Notes under the pieces: generated by a model
What the model was told of the DNA's origin: nothing
The model's database searches: none
Seen by the model: the letters and a program-made list of their open reading frames with translations, nothing else
NCBI GenBank assembly: GCA_023460535.1
Contig: JAEWPV010000007.1
Span: 268,444-332,443, forward strand
Length of the DNA stretch: 64,000 bases
Direction of reading: 5' to 3'
Source of the DNA: Bacillota bacterium
GTDB lineage: Bacteria; Bacillota; Clostridia; Oscillospirales; Ruminococcaceae
Program-made: the position numbers and the translations under genes
Part shown: positions 42,344-51,433 of the stretch, in pieces
Numbering within the stretch: position 1 is the stretch's first letter
How the letters are laid out: each line of letters begins with the position of its first letter

Positions 42344-42380
42344 CGACCCCCGGCAAAAAGCCGAGGGTCGTTTCTCTTTT
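42344..42380. terminator. Bidirectional terminator between lipoprotein and glnQ-like genes
   Basis: CGACCCCCGGC / GCCGAGGGTCG around AAAAA, followed by a T-rich run. It separates two convergent genes. Confidence 0.88.
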
Positions 42381-43142
42381 CTACCTGTCCGTAAATCGGT
42401 TTAAAAACAGCTTGGTGCGTTCCTGCTGCGGGTTGTTGATGACCTCCGTTGCCTCACCCTGCTCGACGATAAACCCGTCGTCCATAAAGATGATGCGGTC
42501 GGCGACGTCCCGAGCAAACGCCATCTCGTGGGTGATAATAACCATGGTCATGCGCTCGGCGGCAAGCTCGCGGATAACCTTCAAAATCTCGCCCGTCAGC
42601 TCAGGGTCAAGCGCGCTGGTCGGCTCGTCAAAGAACAGGATGTCCGGTCTTAGCGCCAACGCCCGCGCAATGGATACGCGCTGCTGCTGCCCGCCCGAAA
42701 GCTGGCAGGGGTAGGCATCTGCCTTGTCCCTTAGCCCCATGCGGTCCAGCAGCTCCATGGCTGTCTCGGTCGCCTGCTGCTTGGGCTGCTTTGCCACGTG
42801 TATGGGCGCCTCGGTAATGTTGCGAAGCACCGAAAAGTGCGGAAACAGGTTGAAGTTCTGAAACACCAGCCCAAAATACGAGCGGATGCGCTTTAGGTCT
42901 GCGTGCGGCGCGTAAACCGCCCTGCCGCTCTCGGAGGAAACCATCGGTTCTCCCTTGTAGAGGATGGTGCCGCTATCCACCTGCTCAAGCAGGGTGGCGC
43001 AGCGCAGCAGGGTGCTTTTGCCCGACCCGGAGGGTCCGATAACAGCAAGCACCTGCCCTTGTGTAACCGTAAGCGAGATGTCTTTTAACACCTCTAAGTC
43101 GCCAAACGCCTTGCCGACGTGTTCCATTTCAAGCAAAACCAT
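42381..43142 (-). CDS. Polar amino acid ABC transporter ATP-binding protein
   Basis: 253-residue ATPase of the GlnQ/HisP type: Walker A IGPSGSGKSTLLRC, Q-loop FGLVFQNFNLFPHFSVLRNI, signature LSGGQQQRVSIARALAL, Walker B ILFFDEPTSALDPE, and H-loop VIITHEMAFARDVADRIIFMDDG. The long FQNFNLFPH and THEM motifs are specific for amino acid uptake systems. Last gene of a three-gene operon. Exact substrate unknown. Confidence 0.93.
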   Translation of the reverse strand: MVLLEMEHVGKAFGDLEVLKDISLTVTQGQVLAVIGPSGSGKSTLLRCATLLEQVDSGTILYKGEPMVSSESGRAVYAPHADLKRIRSYFGLVFQNFNLFPHFSVLRNITEAPIHVAKQPKQQATETAMELLDRMGLRDKADAYPCQLSGGQQQRVSIARALALRPDILFFDEPTSALDPELTGEILKVIRELAAERMTMVIITHEMAFARDVADRIIFMDDGFIVEQGEATEVINNPQQERTKLFLNRFTDR

Positions 43143-43155
43143 TCCGGCGACCCTC

Positions 43156-43848
43156 CTATCTGTAGTAGTTCATACGTTTTTCAATGCATTCCATGCCAAA
43201 GGCGACGGCGTAGTTCATGATGTAATAGAACAGCCCTGCCACCGCAAACGGAATAACCGAAACCTGCGCGGAGGCCAGCGCCTTTGCTGCGGTAAACATC
43301 TCGCCCACCGAGATAACCATGGCAAGCGAGGTATCCTTCACCAGCGTTATCACCTCGTTGGTCACCGACGGAAGAATGCGCTTTGCCACCTGCGGCAGGA
43401 TGATGCGCACAAACGTCTGCGCCCTGCCAAATCCAAGCACCTCGGCTGCCTCGTACTGCCCCGGGGACATCGATTCGATGCCGCCGCGGTAGATTTCGGC
43501 AAAGTAGGCGGCATAGTTGAGCACAAAACCGATGATAACGGCGTAAAAGCGGTAGGTGCTGGAGATGCTGATGCCAAAGATATAGTATGGTCCGAAATAC
43601 ACCACCATCAGCTGCAGCATCAAGGGGGTACCGCGCATGACCGATATGTAAACCTTTACGACGATACGCACAAAGGCGTTTTTACTCATCCGCCCCAGTG
43701 CCACAAGCAACCCCAGCGGCAAAGAAAACACCAGTGTAAGAACAAATATTTGAAGTGTTGTTACAAGCCCCAGCGAAAGCTGCGTAAGCACCGCGGTCAT
43801 CTGCTGAGAAAGCCCTATACCGCCCGCCGAAAGCAATCCGGATATCAT
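43156..43848 (-). CDS. Polar amino acid ABC transporter permease
   Basis: 230-residue HisM/GlnP-type permease with about five spans. VVYFGPYYIFG...GFVLNYAAYFAEIYRGGIESMSPGQYEAAEVLGFGRAQTFVRIILPQVAKRILPSVTNEVITLVKDTSLAMVI includes the EAA loop that docks on the ATPase. It lies between the ATPase and binding-protein genes. Confidence 0.93.
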   Translation of the reverse strand: MISGLLSAGGIGLSQQMTAVLTQLSLGLVTTLQIFVLTLVFSLPLGLLVALGRMSKNAFVRIVVKVYISVMRGTPLMLQLMVVYFGPYYIFGISISSTYRFYAVIIGFVLNYAAYFAEIYRGGIESMSPGQYEAAEVLGFGRAQTFVRIILPQVAKRILPSVTNEVITLVKDTSLAMVISVGEMFTAAKALASAQVSVIPFAVAGLFYYIMNYAVAFGMECIEKRMNYYR

Positions 43849-43869
43849 GCGCGTTGTCCTCCCAAAAAG

Positions 43870-44643
43870 CTACTTTCCGATTGTGGTGATGTCCTTGCCA
43901 AACCACTCGTTTGAGATCTTTGCAAGCGTGCCGTCCTTTTCCATAGCAAGCAGGGTTTTTTCCACCTTGTCGCGCAGGGCGGTGTTGCCTAGCTTAAAGC
44001 CCACGCCAAACTTCTCGGCACCCACTGCCTCGTCCAGCACACGGTAACCGGCGCCCTTCTTCTCGATGTTATAGCGCGCGACAATCTCATCCATTACAAC
44101 CGCGTCTACAGCGCCCGATTCCAGCTCCATCAGGGCGTTTAGGTTGGTGGTGGTCTTTACAAGCTGTGCAGGCAGGCTGGCAAAAGCGGTGTTGCCCTGG
44201 ATGGCAGACAACGCGCTGGAATCGTCCTGTACCGCGATAACCTTCCCCGCCACATCCGCAAACGTTTGAATCGGCGAGCCTTCCAGCACCACAACAATCT
44301 GGTTGTTGTTCATGTAGGGCTGTGTCCAGGTATATTCGTCCTCACGGCCGTTGATGGTAAAGCCGTTCCACACACAATCGATGTTGCCCGAATCAAGCTC
44401 CATATTCTTTGCCGTCCACTCAATGGGCTGAAGCTTAAGCTCCATATTCATGCGTTTTGCAACCTCCGCCGCAAGGTCAAGGTCAAAGCCCACATACGAG
44501 CCGTCGTCCGCCACAAAGCCCATGGGCGGGAACTCCTTGTCAAAGCCCACCGTAAAGGTTGCGCTGCCCGAGGCTGAGGTACAGCCTGCAAGCAACAGGG
44601 TAAACATCAGTGCACTTAAGATAACCGCTAAAAATCGTTTCAT
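43870..44643 (-). CDS. Amino acid-binding lipoprotein of the ABC transporter
   Basis: 257-residue SBP_bac_3 family binding protein. Signal FLAVILSALMFTLLLAGC with lipobox LAGC. Ligand-domain marks: FTVGFDKEFPPMGFVADDGSYVGFDLDLAAEVAKRM, DCVWNGFTINGREDEYTWTQPYM, and VDAVVMDEIVARYNI. MKRF at 44643 follows GGAGGG. A longer in-frame start has no RBS. Glutamine/cystine-like substrates are typical of the family. Confidence 0.93.
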   Translation of the reverse strand: MKRFLAVILSALMFTLLLAGCTSASGSATFTVGFDKEFPPMGFVADDGSYVGFDLDLAAEVAKRMNMELKLQPIEWTAKNMELDSGNIDCVWNGFTINGREDEYTWTQPYMNNNQIVVVLEGSPIQTFADVAGKVIAVQDDSSALSAIQGNTAFASLPAQLVKTTTNLNALMELESGAVDAVVMDEIVARYNIEKKGAGYRVLDEAVGAEKFGVGFKLGNTALRDKVEKTLLAMEKDGTLAKISNEWFGKDITTIGK

Positions 44644-44654
44644 TATTGTCCCTC

Positions 44655-44692
44655 CAAAAATACTATAAGGCGGCATAATGCGCTGCCGCCTT
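44655..44692 (-). terminator. Terminator of the dlt-like operon
   Basis: AAGGCGGCA / TGCCGCCTT stem (44667-44692), and on the minus strand a TTTTT soon follows. It lies 52 bp past the carrier protein stop and overlaps the 5' untranslated part of the ABC operon. Confidence 0.78.
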
Positions 44693-44695
44693 ACC

Positions 44696-44724
44696 ATTGT
44701 AGTACAATAGTATAGTAAAGTAAA
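44696..44724 (-). promoter_or_regulatory. Promoter of the amino acid ABC operon
   Basis: On the minus strand: TTTACT (44719-44724), 17 nt, TACAAT (44696-44701). It sits just upstream of the dlt operon terminator hairpin. Confidence 0.6.
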
Positions 44725-44743
44725 CGGTTTTAACTGGAGATTG

Positions 44744-44998
44744 TTAAAAATTCGTCAACTCTTTTGTTTTTACCACCAACGCCACAATGCTTTTGGGTGT
44801 ACGCCAGCATTCCCTGCTTACCTGCGAGGGCTGTATCTCGACTCCGAACGTGTCCTCCAGCTCTGCGAGCAGGGTGATTATCGCTAGGGAGTCGAGCAAG
44901 CCGGAGTCGAGCAGCTCAAGGCTGTCGTCGCTGCATATCAAAGGCTCCCCGCACACGCGGGCAAGCAGCTCGGTTACCTGTGTCTTTATCTCATCCAT
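44744..44998 (-). CDS. dltC: Acyl/D-alanyl carrier protein (DltC-like)
   Basis: 84-residue carrier. LLDSGLLDSLAIITLLAELEDTFGVEIQPSQVSRECWRTPKSI has the DSLL-type site where the serine of LLDSL takes the 4'-phosphopantetheine arm, and the helical layout of DltC. The start ATG 44998 shares one base with the stop of the ligase gene, so both are coupled. It would carry the amino acid activated by the adjacent DltA-like enzyme. Confidence 0.85.
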   Translation of the reverse strand: MDEIKTQVTELLARVCGEPLICSDDSLELLDSGLLDSLAIITLLAELEDTFGVEIQPSQVSRECWRTPKSIVALVVKTKELTNF

Positions 44999-46485
44999 TA
45001 CCGGTTTCCTTCCAAATCCGTTTCGATTTTTACAAGGGCGGCGCGGTCGCATTTTCCGTTTGTCGTCAGCGGCAGGCTGTCGGATATACGCACCCGCTCG
45101 GGAATCATGTAGTCGGGTAGATGCTGCCGCAACGCCGCTTTTATGCCCTGCGTCGTCAGTCTTACCCCCTGTTCGGGGCAGACGTAGGCGCACAGGTACT
45201 GCCGCGTACCCGGTACAAGCACAACGGCGCAGCGGCGCACCCCGCAAAGACGTAGCAGATTACGCTCAATATCCTGCAGTTCCACGCGGTAGCCCCGGTG
45301 CTTTATTTGATCGTCGCGCCGTCCCGTGAAAAACAGCGTACCGTCCTTTCGGTAGCCGTAGTCTCCCGTCAGGTAGGCGCACTCCCCCCTAAAACGGATA
45401 AAACCGCCCTGCTCGGTGCCGACATAGCCCGCACCCACACCCGTGCCCGTCACCAAAAGCTGCCCGATTTCCCCTTCTGCAAGGGGGCGGCGTTGTTCAT
45501 CCACAACGTAGATATTCGTGCCGTCAAGCTCGGTGCCCACCGGCAGCAGCTCCTGCTCCAACCATTTGGGGGAAAGCTCGCAGATGGTGACCGCCACCGT
45601 GGTCTCAGTGGGCCCATAGGCGTTAAACAGCCGGATGGAGGGAAAGCGTTCAAACAGCCGCCTTGCCGTTGCAGGGCAAAGCGTTTCGCCGCAAAAAAAG
45701 ATGGCTTTTAGCTGTGGCAACAGGTTAGCAGCAAAGCCACGGTCGGCAAGGCACAGCTCGGCAAACGACGGCGTCATCACCGCGGTGCCCGCTCCGCTTT
45801 CCTTAAGGCGGGCAAACAGCGACGGAATATCCTGCATCACGGCGCGTTCCAGAACAAACAGCGTCTTTCCCATACACAGCGCCCCGTACAGGTCGGCAAC
45901 CGAAAGGTCAAACGAAAACGCCGCTTGGTTAAGCACCGTGTCGCCCTGCCACAGACCATCCACGGCACAAAGCGCGCCGACAAACCCGTCCGCGTTGCGG
46001 CGGGTAATCTTTACACCCTTGGGCTGCCCAGTGCTACCTGAGGTGAACAAAATGTAAAACAGATCGTCCTCATCCATAGGCACGGGGGTATATTGTGCAA
46101 CGCAGCCATCATTTTCGCATACGGCTGCTATCTCTTGTTGGGCAAGCATCGGTGTTGCGTCGATTGTTATCGGCGAAACGGCAAGCACAAGCTGTGCGCC
46201 CGAAAGCTCCGCTATGCGCCGTACACGCTCAGGCGGGATGCTCTCGTCCACCGGAACATATGCCCTGCCGGACAGCGCGCACGCCAAAAAACACACCGGC
46301 ATCAGCGGCTGCTTGTGCCCGTATACCAAAACGGGTGCCTTGGGCTGAACCCTATCGTCGATTGCCCGTGCCAGCCGCCCGGCGCGTTCGGCAAGCTGTG
46401 CATAGGTCAGGCTGCCGCTTACACATTGGTATGCCATCTTTTGGGGACTGATACGGCTGTATTGCAGAATGCGCTCAATCAGCAT
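44998..46485 (-). CDS. dltA: D-alanine:carrier ligase (DltA-like adenylation enzyme)
   Basis: 495-residue adenylate-forming enzyme with all core motifs: FYILFTSGSTGQPKGVKI (A3), LNQAAFSFDLSVADLYGAL (DltA-like A4), FNAYGPTETTVAVT (A5), YLTGDYGYRKDGTLFFTGRRDDQIKHRGYRVEL (A7-A8), and TTNGKCDRAAL with the catalytic lysine (A10). The similarity along the whole length to DltA is high, including SGRAYVPVDESIPPERV. DltA loads D-alanine onto DltC for teichoic acid modification, but no dltB or dltD is next to it. The real amino acid and acceptor are uncertain. Confidence 0.87.
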   Translation of the reverse strand: MLIERILQYSRISPQKMAYQCVSGSLTYAQLAERAGRLARAIDDRVQPKAPVLVYGHKQPLMPVCFLACALSGRAYVPVDESIPPERVRRIAELSGAQLVLAVSPITIDATPMLAQQEIAAVCENDGCVAQYTPVPMDEDDLFYILFTSGSTGQPKGVKITRRNADGFVGALCAVDGLWQGDTVLNQAAFSFDLSVADLYGALCMGKTLFVLERAVMQDIPSLFARLKESGAGTAVMTPSFAELCLADRGFAANLLPQLKAIFFCGETLCPATARRLFERFPSIRLFNAYGPTETTVAVTICELSPKWLEQELLPVGTELDGTNIYVVDEQRRPLAEGEIGQLLVTGTGVGAGYVGTEQGGFIRFRGECAYLTGDYGYRKDGTLFFTGRRDDQIKHRGYRVELQDIERNLLRLCGVRRCAVVLVPGTRQYLCAYVCPEQGVRLTTQGIKAALRQHLPDYMIPERVRISDSLPLTTNGKCDRAALVKIETDLEGNR

Positions 46486-47353
46486 AGGCTTCCTCTTTGC
46501 TCCGTATCTCCCCGGCGGGGATTAGACTGTGGTCATACAGCACACGGGAATGGTTGTTTAGTATCAGCTCGCGGTTTAAGGTCTCGCCTGTTTTGCGGTC
46601 GATGGTGCGCTTGTATACCCGGCTTACCCTGTAATAATCGTCACCCTCGCGCACAAAGCAGCAGCCCTCCTCCTCGATGCGGTAGCGCGTAAGAAACGGC
46701 TGCCCGCAGCGCAGCTCGCCGCACAGGTCGTCTTTATCCTGCCAGACGCGCAGCTGCACCGTGCGGTCGGTGTTGTTGCGAAAACGGTAGTCCACATTCT
46801 TATAAAATACCGACGTTCCCGTACCAAACGGCACGCGTCTGCCGCTGTCGGGGAACAATGCGTCGGTGTGATGGTGCAGCTCGGTCACGGTAAGGGGGCT
46901 GTTAAGCACCAGCCAATGCACAAGGTTTGCAAGCTGGCACAGCCCGCCGCCCGTGTCGCTTTCGCTTTTGCCGTTTACAATCGTCATGCCCGTGAGGTAC
47001 CCCCGCCGGCTCGACACCTTACCCACCAGCCGCCAGAACGAAAACGTCTCCCCGGGGCGGATAAGCAGACCGTCCATATGCCGTGCCGCAAGCGCAAGAT
47101 TCGTAACCTTATTGCGCTGCAGGTGTTCGTCCACGCCGTGCAAAGGGCGCAGCATCAAAGAGCGGTGCCCCTTTACAATACAGGGCAGGCTCTCGTTGCC
47201 GTATGTATGCGCAAACCGCTCCCCGCCCAAACAGTCTTTTACATCACGCACCAGATACTCCTTGATAAGCGAGATGCGGTAGCACACCGGTCCGTACTCG
47301 CAAAAGCGTTTGCGCCGCTTATGTACGGGGGTCTTGTTGCCAGTCAGATTCAT
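46475..47353 (-). CDS. VanW family protein
   Basis: 292-residue protein. NKVTNLALAARHMDGLLIRPGETFSFWRLVGKVSSRRGYLTGMTIVNGKSESDTGGGLCQLANLVHWLVLNSPLTVTELHHHT contains the VanW core (RPGETFSFW, GGGLCQ), and DYRFRNNTDRTVQLRV follows. VanW proteins occur in some vancomycin-resistance clusters, with unknown biochemical role. No signal peptide is seen. First gene of an operon with dltA and dltC (11-bp overlap). Confidence 0.9.
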   Translation of the reverse strand: MNLTGNKTPVHKRRKRFCEYGPVCYRISLIKEYLVRDVKDCLGGERFAHTYGNESLPCIVKGHRSLMLRPLHGVDEHLQRNKVTNLALAARHMDGLLIRPGETFSFWRLVGKVSSRRGYLTGMTIVNGKSESDTGGGLCQLANLVHWLVLNSPLTVTELHHHTDALFPDSGRRVPFGTGTSVFYKNVDYRFRNNTDRTVQLRVWQDKDDLCGELRCGQPFLTRYRIEEEGCCFVREGDDYYRVSRVYKRTIDRKTGETLNRELILNNHSRVLYDHSLIPAGEIRSKEEAYAD

Positions 47354-47441
47354 TCTAACGCAAAATCCTTTTTACATATTTTGCTTTATTGTAACACAAG
47401 AATGTGAAAAGTGTAAATAAACAAAGTAGCGAAGTGTTGCA

Positions 47442-48065
47442 CTATTTTGTCTTATAATAAAAAATGGCCAGCTGGGTGCGGTCGCGCAGGGCAAGCTTGT
47501 CGAGTATGACGCTGATGCTGTTGCGAACCGTGCCCTCGCTTAAATATAACTGCGCGGCGATCTCGCGGTTGGATTGCCCCTGTGCCACTAGCTCGATTAT
47601 CTCGCGTTCCTTCTCGGTCACACCAAGTGCAGTCAAGCTTTGGGGTGCGTCCTTTTTACCGATGAGAGACGGCAGCTTTGCGGTGATGTCGTCGCCAAAC
47701 ACCGTCTGCCCGCTGTGCACCGCGTGCAATGCGGGCACAATGCTTTCAAAGTTTTGCTTTAAAATATACCCCTTTGCGCCGATTTTCAGCGCCTTAATGA
47801 TATACTCATCGTCGGCAAAGGTGGTTAAAAACAAAATGCGTGCCTGACTGTGCCGGGCAAGAATCCGCTCGGCAGCCTCCAGCCCCGTCATGGTCTGCAT
47901 ACGGATATCCATGAGCAGTACGTCGGGCGCAAACCGCTCGTACAACGCAATCGCCTCTTTGCCGTCGGCTCCCGTTGCCAGCACATCAATACCGGCATCC
48001 GCCTTTACAATGGTGGAAAGCGAAAGTGTCACCAGCTTGTCGTCGTCCACAATCACAATCTTCAT
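47442..48065 (-). CDS. NarL/LuxR-type response regulator
   Basis: 207-residue regulator. Receiver domain: VIVDDDKLVTLSLSTI with the acidic pocket, phosphorylated Asp in DVLLMDIRMQTMTG, and lysine in GYILKQNFESI. The C-terminal LuxR HTH reads LGVTEKEREIIELVAQGQSNREIAAQLYLSEGTVRNSISVILDKLALRDRTQLAIFYYKT. It overlaps the kinase gene by 4 bp and likely controls the divergent ABC exporter. Confidence 0.93.
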   Translation of the reverse strand: MKIVIVDDDKLVTLSLSTIVKADAGIDVLATGADGKEAIALYERFAPDVLLMDIRMQTMTGLEAAERILARHSQARILFLTTFADDEYIIKALKIGAKGYILKQNFESIVPALHAVHSGQTVFGDDITAKLPSLIGKKDAPQSLTALGVTEKEREIIELVAQGQSNREIAAQLYLSEGTVRNSISVILDKLALRDRTQLAIFYYKTK

Positions 48066-49186
48066 TCGCCCGGTCGCTCCTTTTGTGCGGTCGCAGATTG
48101 CGTCCGCTTAATGCTGATAAACAGCTCAAAGCCGTGCTGAGTGCTGATGTTAAGTATCCCGCCCAGCGTCTCGACGCGGTCGCGGATATTTTTTAGCCCC
48201 ATACCCTCGTCCCCACACCGCTTTTCCGCCTTGTTAGAACCGTTGTCGCGAACCACCAGCTGGTACAGCGCGGGGTGCTCATACACCCCAACCTCGGCGC
48301 GGGTGGCATCAGAATGACGTGCAATGTTGGACAACGCCTCCTTGACGATGGCGATAAATGCGTACTTAATTTGGCGATCGGGGCTTTCGACCACATTGTA
48401 GTCGAGTGTGACGGCGCAAACCTCAAACCGCTCAACCAGCGATTGCAGCTCGGCAAACAGGTCTATCGATTCGTCGTGCAGGTCGTGAATGGCGCTGCGC
48501 ACATTGTCCATGCCCTTTGAAAGGGTTTCATGCAGGCGTGTTAGCCCCTCGCGCTGTGCTTCGTCCCGGCTTGTGGCAAGCAGTGCACCCGTCTGTAAAA
48601 TCGAGCTGGAAAGCAGATGCCCCACCGTGTCGTGCATCTCACGCGCAATGCGGTTGCGTTCATGTAAGGTGGCAAGGTTAATCTCGTACTCCTGCTTTTC
48701 AAGAAGCTCCCTGTTCTTTTCTGCAAGAGATGTGGAAAGCTCCTTTGTGCTGTCGCGCAGGGTGATGCTCTCCCTTTTCTGCGTTTGAAGCAGGGTGCTT
48801 TGCCGGTTTATTAAGAAAGACAACAGTAAAAACACCCCAAGCTGCACAAAGGTAGCAACATCCGGCTGCCCCAGACGCAGCATAAGGGGAACCACCGCCG
48901 CGGCCTTGACCCATGCAGGCTTTATTGTCCATATGTCGTAGCACGCAAACGGCAAAAAAAACAGCAGTGGCTGGTACAGGGTCGCCCCAATGCAAAACGC
49001 GGCAAACAGCCCAGCCTTCATTTTATCTGAGCGCAGATATTCGCACGCGGCGGAGTAGGTAACCGCCACAATGAGCGGAATCACGGCGTAAAAATCCACA
49101 CCATACCGAATATATGCCGCCGCGCACAGCAAAAACACGATTATTTTATCAAGCAGCCTGTTTGTCATGCGGGCACCCCTTTTCAT
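48062..49186 (-). CDS. Sensor histidine kinase (HisKA_3, NarX/LiaS class)
   Basis: 374-residue kinase. The N-terminal half has five to six membrane segments with very short loops (an intramembrane sensor). Then come LHERNRIAREMHDTVGHLLSSSILQTGALL, with the phosphorylated histidine in EMHDTVGH, and the ATPase domain with IVKEALSNIARHS, LVVRDNGSN and GDEGMGLKNIRDRVETLGG. It is paired with the NarL-type regulator. A sensor buried in the membrane fits detection of membrane-active compounds. Confidence 0.92.
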   Translation of the reverse strand: MKRGARMTNRLLDKIIVFLLCAAAYIRYGVDFYAVIPLIVAVTYSAACEYLRSDKMKAGLFAAFCIGATLYQPLLFFLPFACYDIWTIKPAWVKAAAVVPLMLRLGQPDVATFVQLGVFLLLSFLINRQSTLLQTQKRESITLRDSTKELSTSLAEKNRELLEKQEYEINLATLHERNRIAREMHDTVGHLLSSSILQTGALLATSRDEAQREGLTRLHETLSKGMDNVRSAIHDLHDESIDLFAELQSLVERFEVCAVTLDYNVVESPDRQIKYAFIAIVKEALSNIARHSDATRAEVGVYEHPALYQLVVRDNGSNKAEKRCGDEGMGLKNIRDRVETLGGILNISTQHGFELFISIKRTQSATAQKERPGE

Positions 49187-49344
49187 TGGAACTTGTTCAC
49201 CCCAAATAGTACCACAAACTGCCTTGTGTCACAACAGGCATTACATCTGTCATGCCGAGTTAGGAGTAAGCTCACTGTTACCCGGCACGGCTGTGCGCTA
49301 CAATAGTGCCATACCAACAACAGTTTGAAAGGGTTGAATTAACG

Positions 49345-50280
49345 ATGGTGGTAAAAACACAAAACCTCGTCAAGCGCTACGGCGACTTAATTGCACTGGA
49401 TCATCTGAATTTAGAGGTGCGCGAGGGAGAGATATTCGGTTTGCTAGGCCCCAACGGCTCGGGCAAAACAACGGCAATCAACTGCATTTTGTCACTGCTT
49501 AAATACGATAAGGGTACCATCGAGGTGTTTGGCAAGCCGATGTCGCCTGCCGCGTACGACATTAAGCGCGACATCGGCATCATCATGCAAAACGTCGCAG
49601 TGTTTGAGGAACTGACGGTTCTCGAAAACATACGGTACTTTTGCGGGCTGTATGTAACCGATAAGAAAAAGCGCGAAGCACTGGTGGAAGAAGCCATAGA
49701 GTTTGTAGGACTTAACGATTTTCGCAAGTTCTACCCCAAGAAGCTCAGCGGCGGTCTGTTGCGCCGCCTGAACATCGCTTGCGGCATCGCACACAAGCCA
49801 AAGCTAATTATTCTTGACGAGCCGACAGTGGCGGTAGACCCGCAAAGCCGCAACGCAATACTCGAAGGCATTATGCGCCTAAATCGCGAGGGTGCCACCG
49901 TCATCTACACCTCCCACTATATGGAGGAGGTCGAGCAGATCTGTTCGCGCATTGCGATTATGGATAAGGGACGCATTGTAGCCGCCGGCACAAAAGAAGA
50001 GCTGAAAGCCATGATTAACACAGGTGAGAAAATTACCGTCGAGGTGTTTGGCGTAAGCTGCGAGAAGGTGGAGCAGGGTATTCGCACCCTACCGGGCATT
50101 AGCAGCGCACGGTGCGACGGCTCGGTCATTCACATTAAAAGCCAGCGGGCGCGCAGCAGCCTGTATGATGTAATGGAATACCTAAAGCAAGAGGGCATTG
50201 GCTATGGCAAAATTTTCTGCGAGCTGCCTACGCTAAACGATGTATTCCTTGAAATTACCGGCAAACAGCTTCGAGACTAA
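49345..50280 (+). CDS. ABC exporter ATP-binding protein (LnrL-like)
   Basis: 311-residue ATPase: Walker A LLGPNGSGKTTAINC, Q-loop IIMQNVAVFEELTVLENI, signature KLSGGLLRRLNIACGIAHKP, Walker B LIILDEPTVAVDPQ, H-loop VIYTSHYMEEVEQI, plus a C-terminal extension. LSGGLLRR departs from the common LSGGQ..R, and PTVAVDPQ replaces the usual PT.GLD, as in drug or bacteriocin exporters. ATG 49345 is used (AAAGGG upstream). A 13-codon longer version has no RBS. Divergent from the two-component genes. Confidence 0.88.
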   Translation: MVVKTQNLVKRYGDLIALDHLNLEVREGEIFGLLGPNGSGKTTAINCILSLLKYDKGTIEVFGKPMSPAAYDIKRDIGIIMQNVAVFEELTVLENIRYFCGLYVTDKKKREALVEEAIEFVGLNDFRKFYPKKLSGGLLRRLNIACGIAHKPKLIILDEPTVAVDPQSRNAILEGIMRLNREGATVIYTSHYMEEVEQICSRIAIMDKGRIVAAGTKEELKAMINTGEKITVEVFGVSCEKVEQGIRTLPGISSARCDGSVIHIKSQRARSSLYDVMEYLKQEGIGYGKIFCELPTLNDVFLEITGKQLRD

Positions 50281-50293
50281 AGGAGGGAACCGC

Positions 50294-51433
50294 ATGTTCT
50301 GGCATATTTTTACCTACCGCCTGCGCTGTATTACCCGCGATGTTACCACCTTGTTTTGGAGCGCCGCGTTCCCCATACTGCTTGCTACGCTGTTTGGTAT
50401 GGCATTCTCAAACCTCAACGCACCCGAAACCTTTAGCCAAATCCCCGTAGCGGTGGTGGATAACGCCGCCTACCAAAGCGACGAAGCATTGAAAACGGCG
50501 CTGGAGGCTACCATGGGCGACGAGCGGATGTTTACCATCACCCTGTGCGATGAGCAGGAGGCGATGCGTCTGCTTGACAGCAAGGCCGTAACCGGCGTCT
50601 TACAGCTATCCGGCGACGGCACGCTATCGGTATCGGTGTCTGACACAGGCATCCATCAAACCATTATTAAAAGCTTTGCCGACAGCTATATACAGCTAAA
50701 AAGCGCGTATACCGCAATAGCAACAAAAAACCCCGCCGCTTTCGCCCTGCTGATGCAGCAGGAGTTTGAGCACACGGAGTATGTATCAAATGTTCCGCTG
50801 GGCGCTTCGGTACCCGACAACACGGTGGTGTATTACTTTGCGCTGATTGCAATGGCGTGCATGTACGGCAGCTTTCAGGGGATGACCACCGTTTCAGGCA
50901 TACAGGCAAACCAATCCGATATCGCGGCACGCAACAATCTGGTGCCCACGCATAAGCTTAAGCTGTTTGGCGCGTCGCTGTGCGCCACCCTGTTTGTACA
51001 GCTGCTTTCGGTTTTGGCTTTAATTGCGTACCTGGCCCTTGTTATCGGCGTACAGTTTGGCGACCGTCTGGGGTATATCATTCTGGCAAGTGCTGCGGGC
51101 ACGATGCTGGGTGTCTCATTCGGCGCCTTAATCGGTGCACTGCTTAAACGCCGCGAGGGCATAAAGGTTGCGATCTTAATCGGAATCTCGATGATAAGCA
51201 CCTTCCTTGCGGGTTTGATGTATGTGGATATGAAGTATATTGTGGCAAAAAACATGCCCGTGCTGTCTTATCTTAACCCCGCAAACCTGGTTGCGGATGC
51301 GTTTTACGCGCTGTACTACTACGATACCCTTGACCGGTTCTTCTTAAATATTGGTCTGCTGTGCGGCTTTTCGGGCGTGTTTTTCCTGATTGTATTTGCT
51401 GTAATGAGGAGGCAGAAGTATGCAAGTCTTTAA
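50294..51433 (+). CDS. ABC-2 type permease (LnrM-like)
   Basis: 379-residue permease. One N-terminal span (TLFWSAAFPILLATLFGMAF), a large outside domain of about 180 residues, then five C-terminal spans (VYYFALIAMACMYGSFQGMTTVSGIQANQ...LFVQLLSVLALIAYLALVIG...). Typical of YhgE/ABC-2 drug exporters. ATG 50294 follows AGGAGGG. It ends within the next permease gene, so the two are coupled and probably form a heterodimer. Confidence 0.87.
   Translation: MFWHIFTYRLRCITRDVTTLFWSAAFPILLATLFGMAFSNLNAPETFSQIPVAVVDNAAYQSDEALKTALEATMGDERMFTITLCDEQEAMRLLDSKAVTGVLQLSGDGTLSVSVSDTGIHQTIIKSFADSYIQLKSAYTAIATKNPAAFALLMQQEFEHTEYVSNVPLGASVPDNTVVYYFALIAMACMYGSFQGMTTVSGIQANQSDIAARNNLVPTHKLKLFGASLCATLFVQLLSVLALIAYLALVIGVQFGDRLGYIILASAAGTMLGVSFGALIGALLKRREGIKVAILIGISMISTFLAGLMYVDMKYIVAKNMPVLSYLNPANLVADAFYALYYYDTLDRFFLNIGLLCGFSGVFFLIVFAVMRRQKYASL

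Noticed and set aside
42964..43914. 316-codon + strand ORF opposite the amino acid permease and ATPase
   Set aside because: Antisense to two well-supported genes. His/Arg/Gln-rich translation with no domain.
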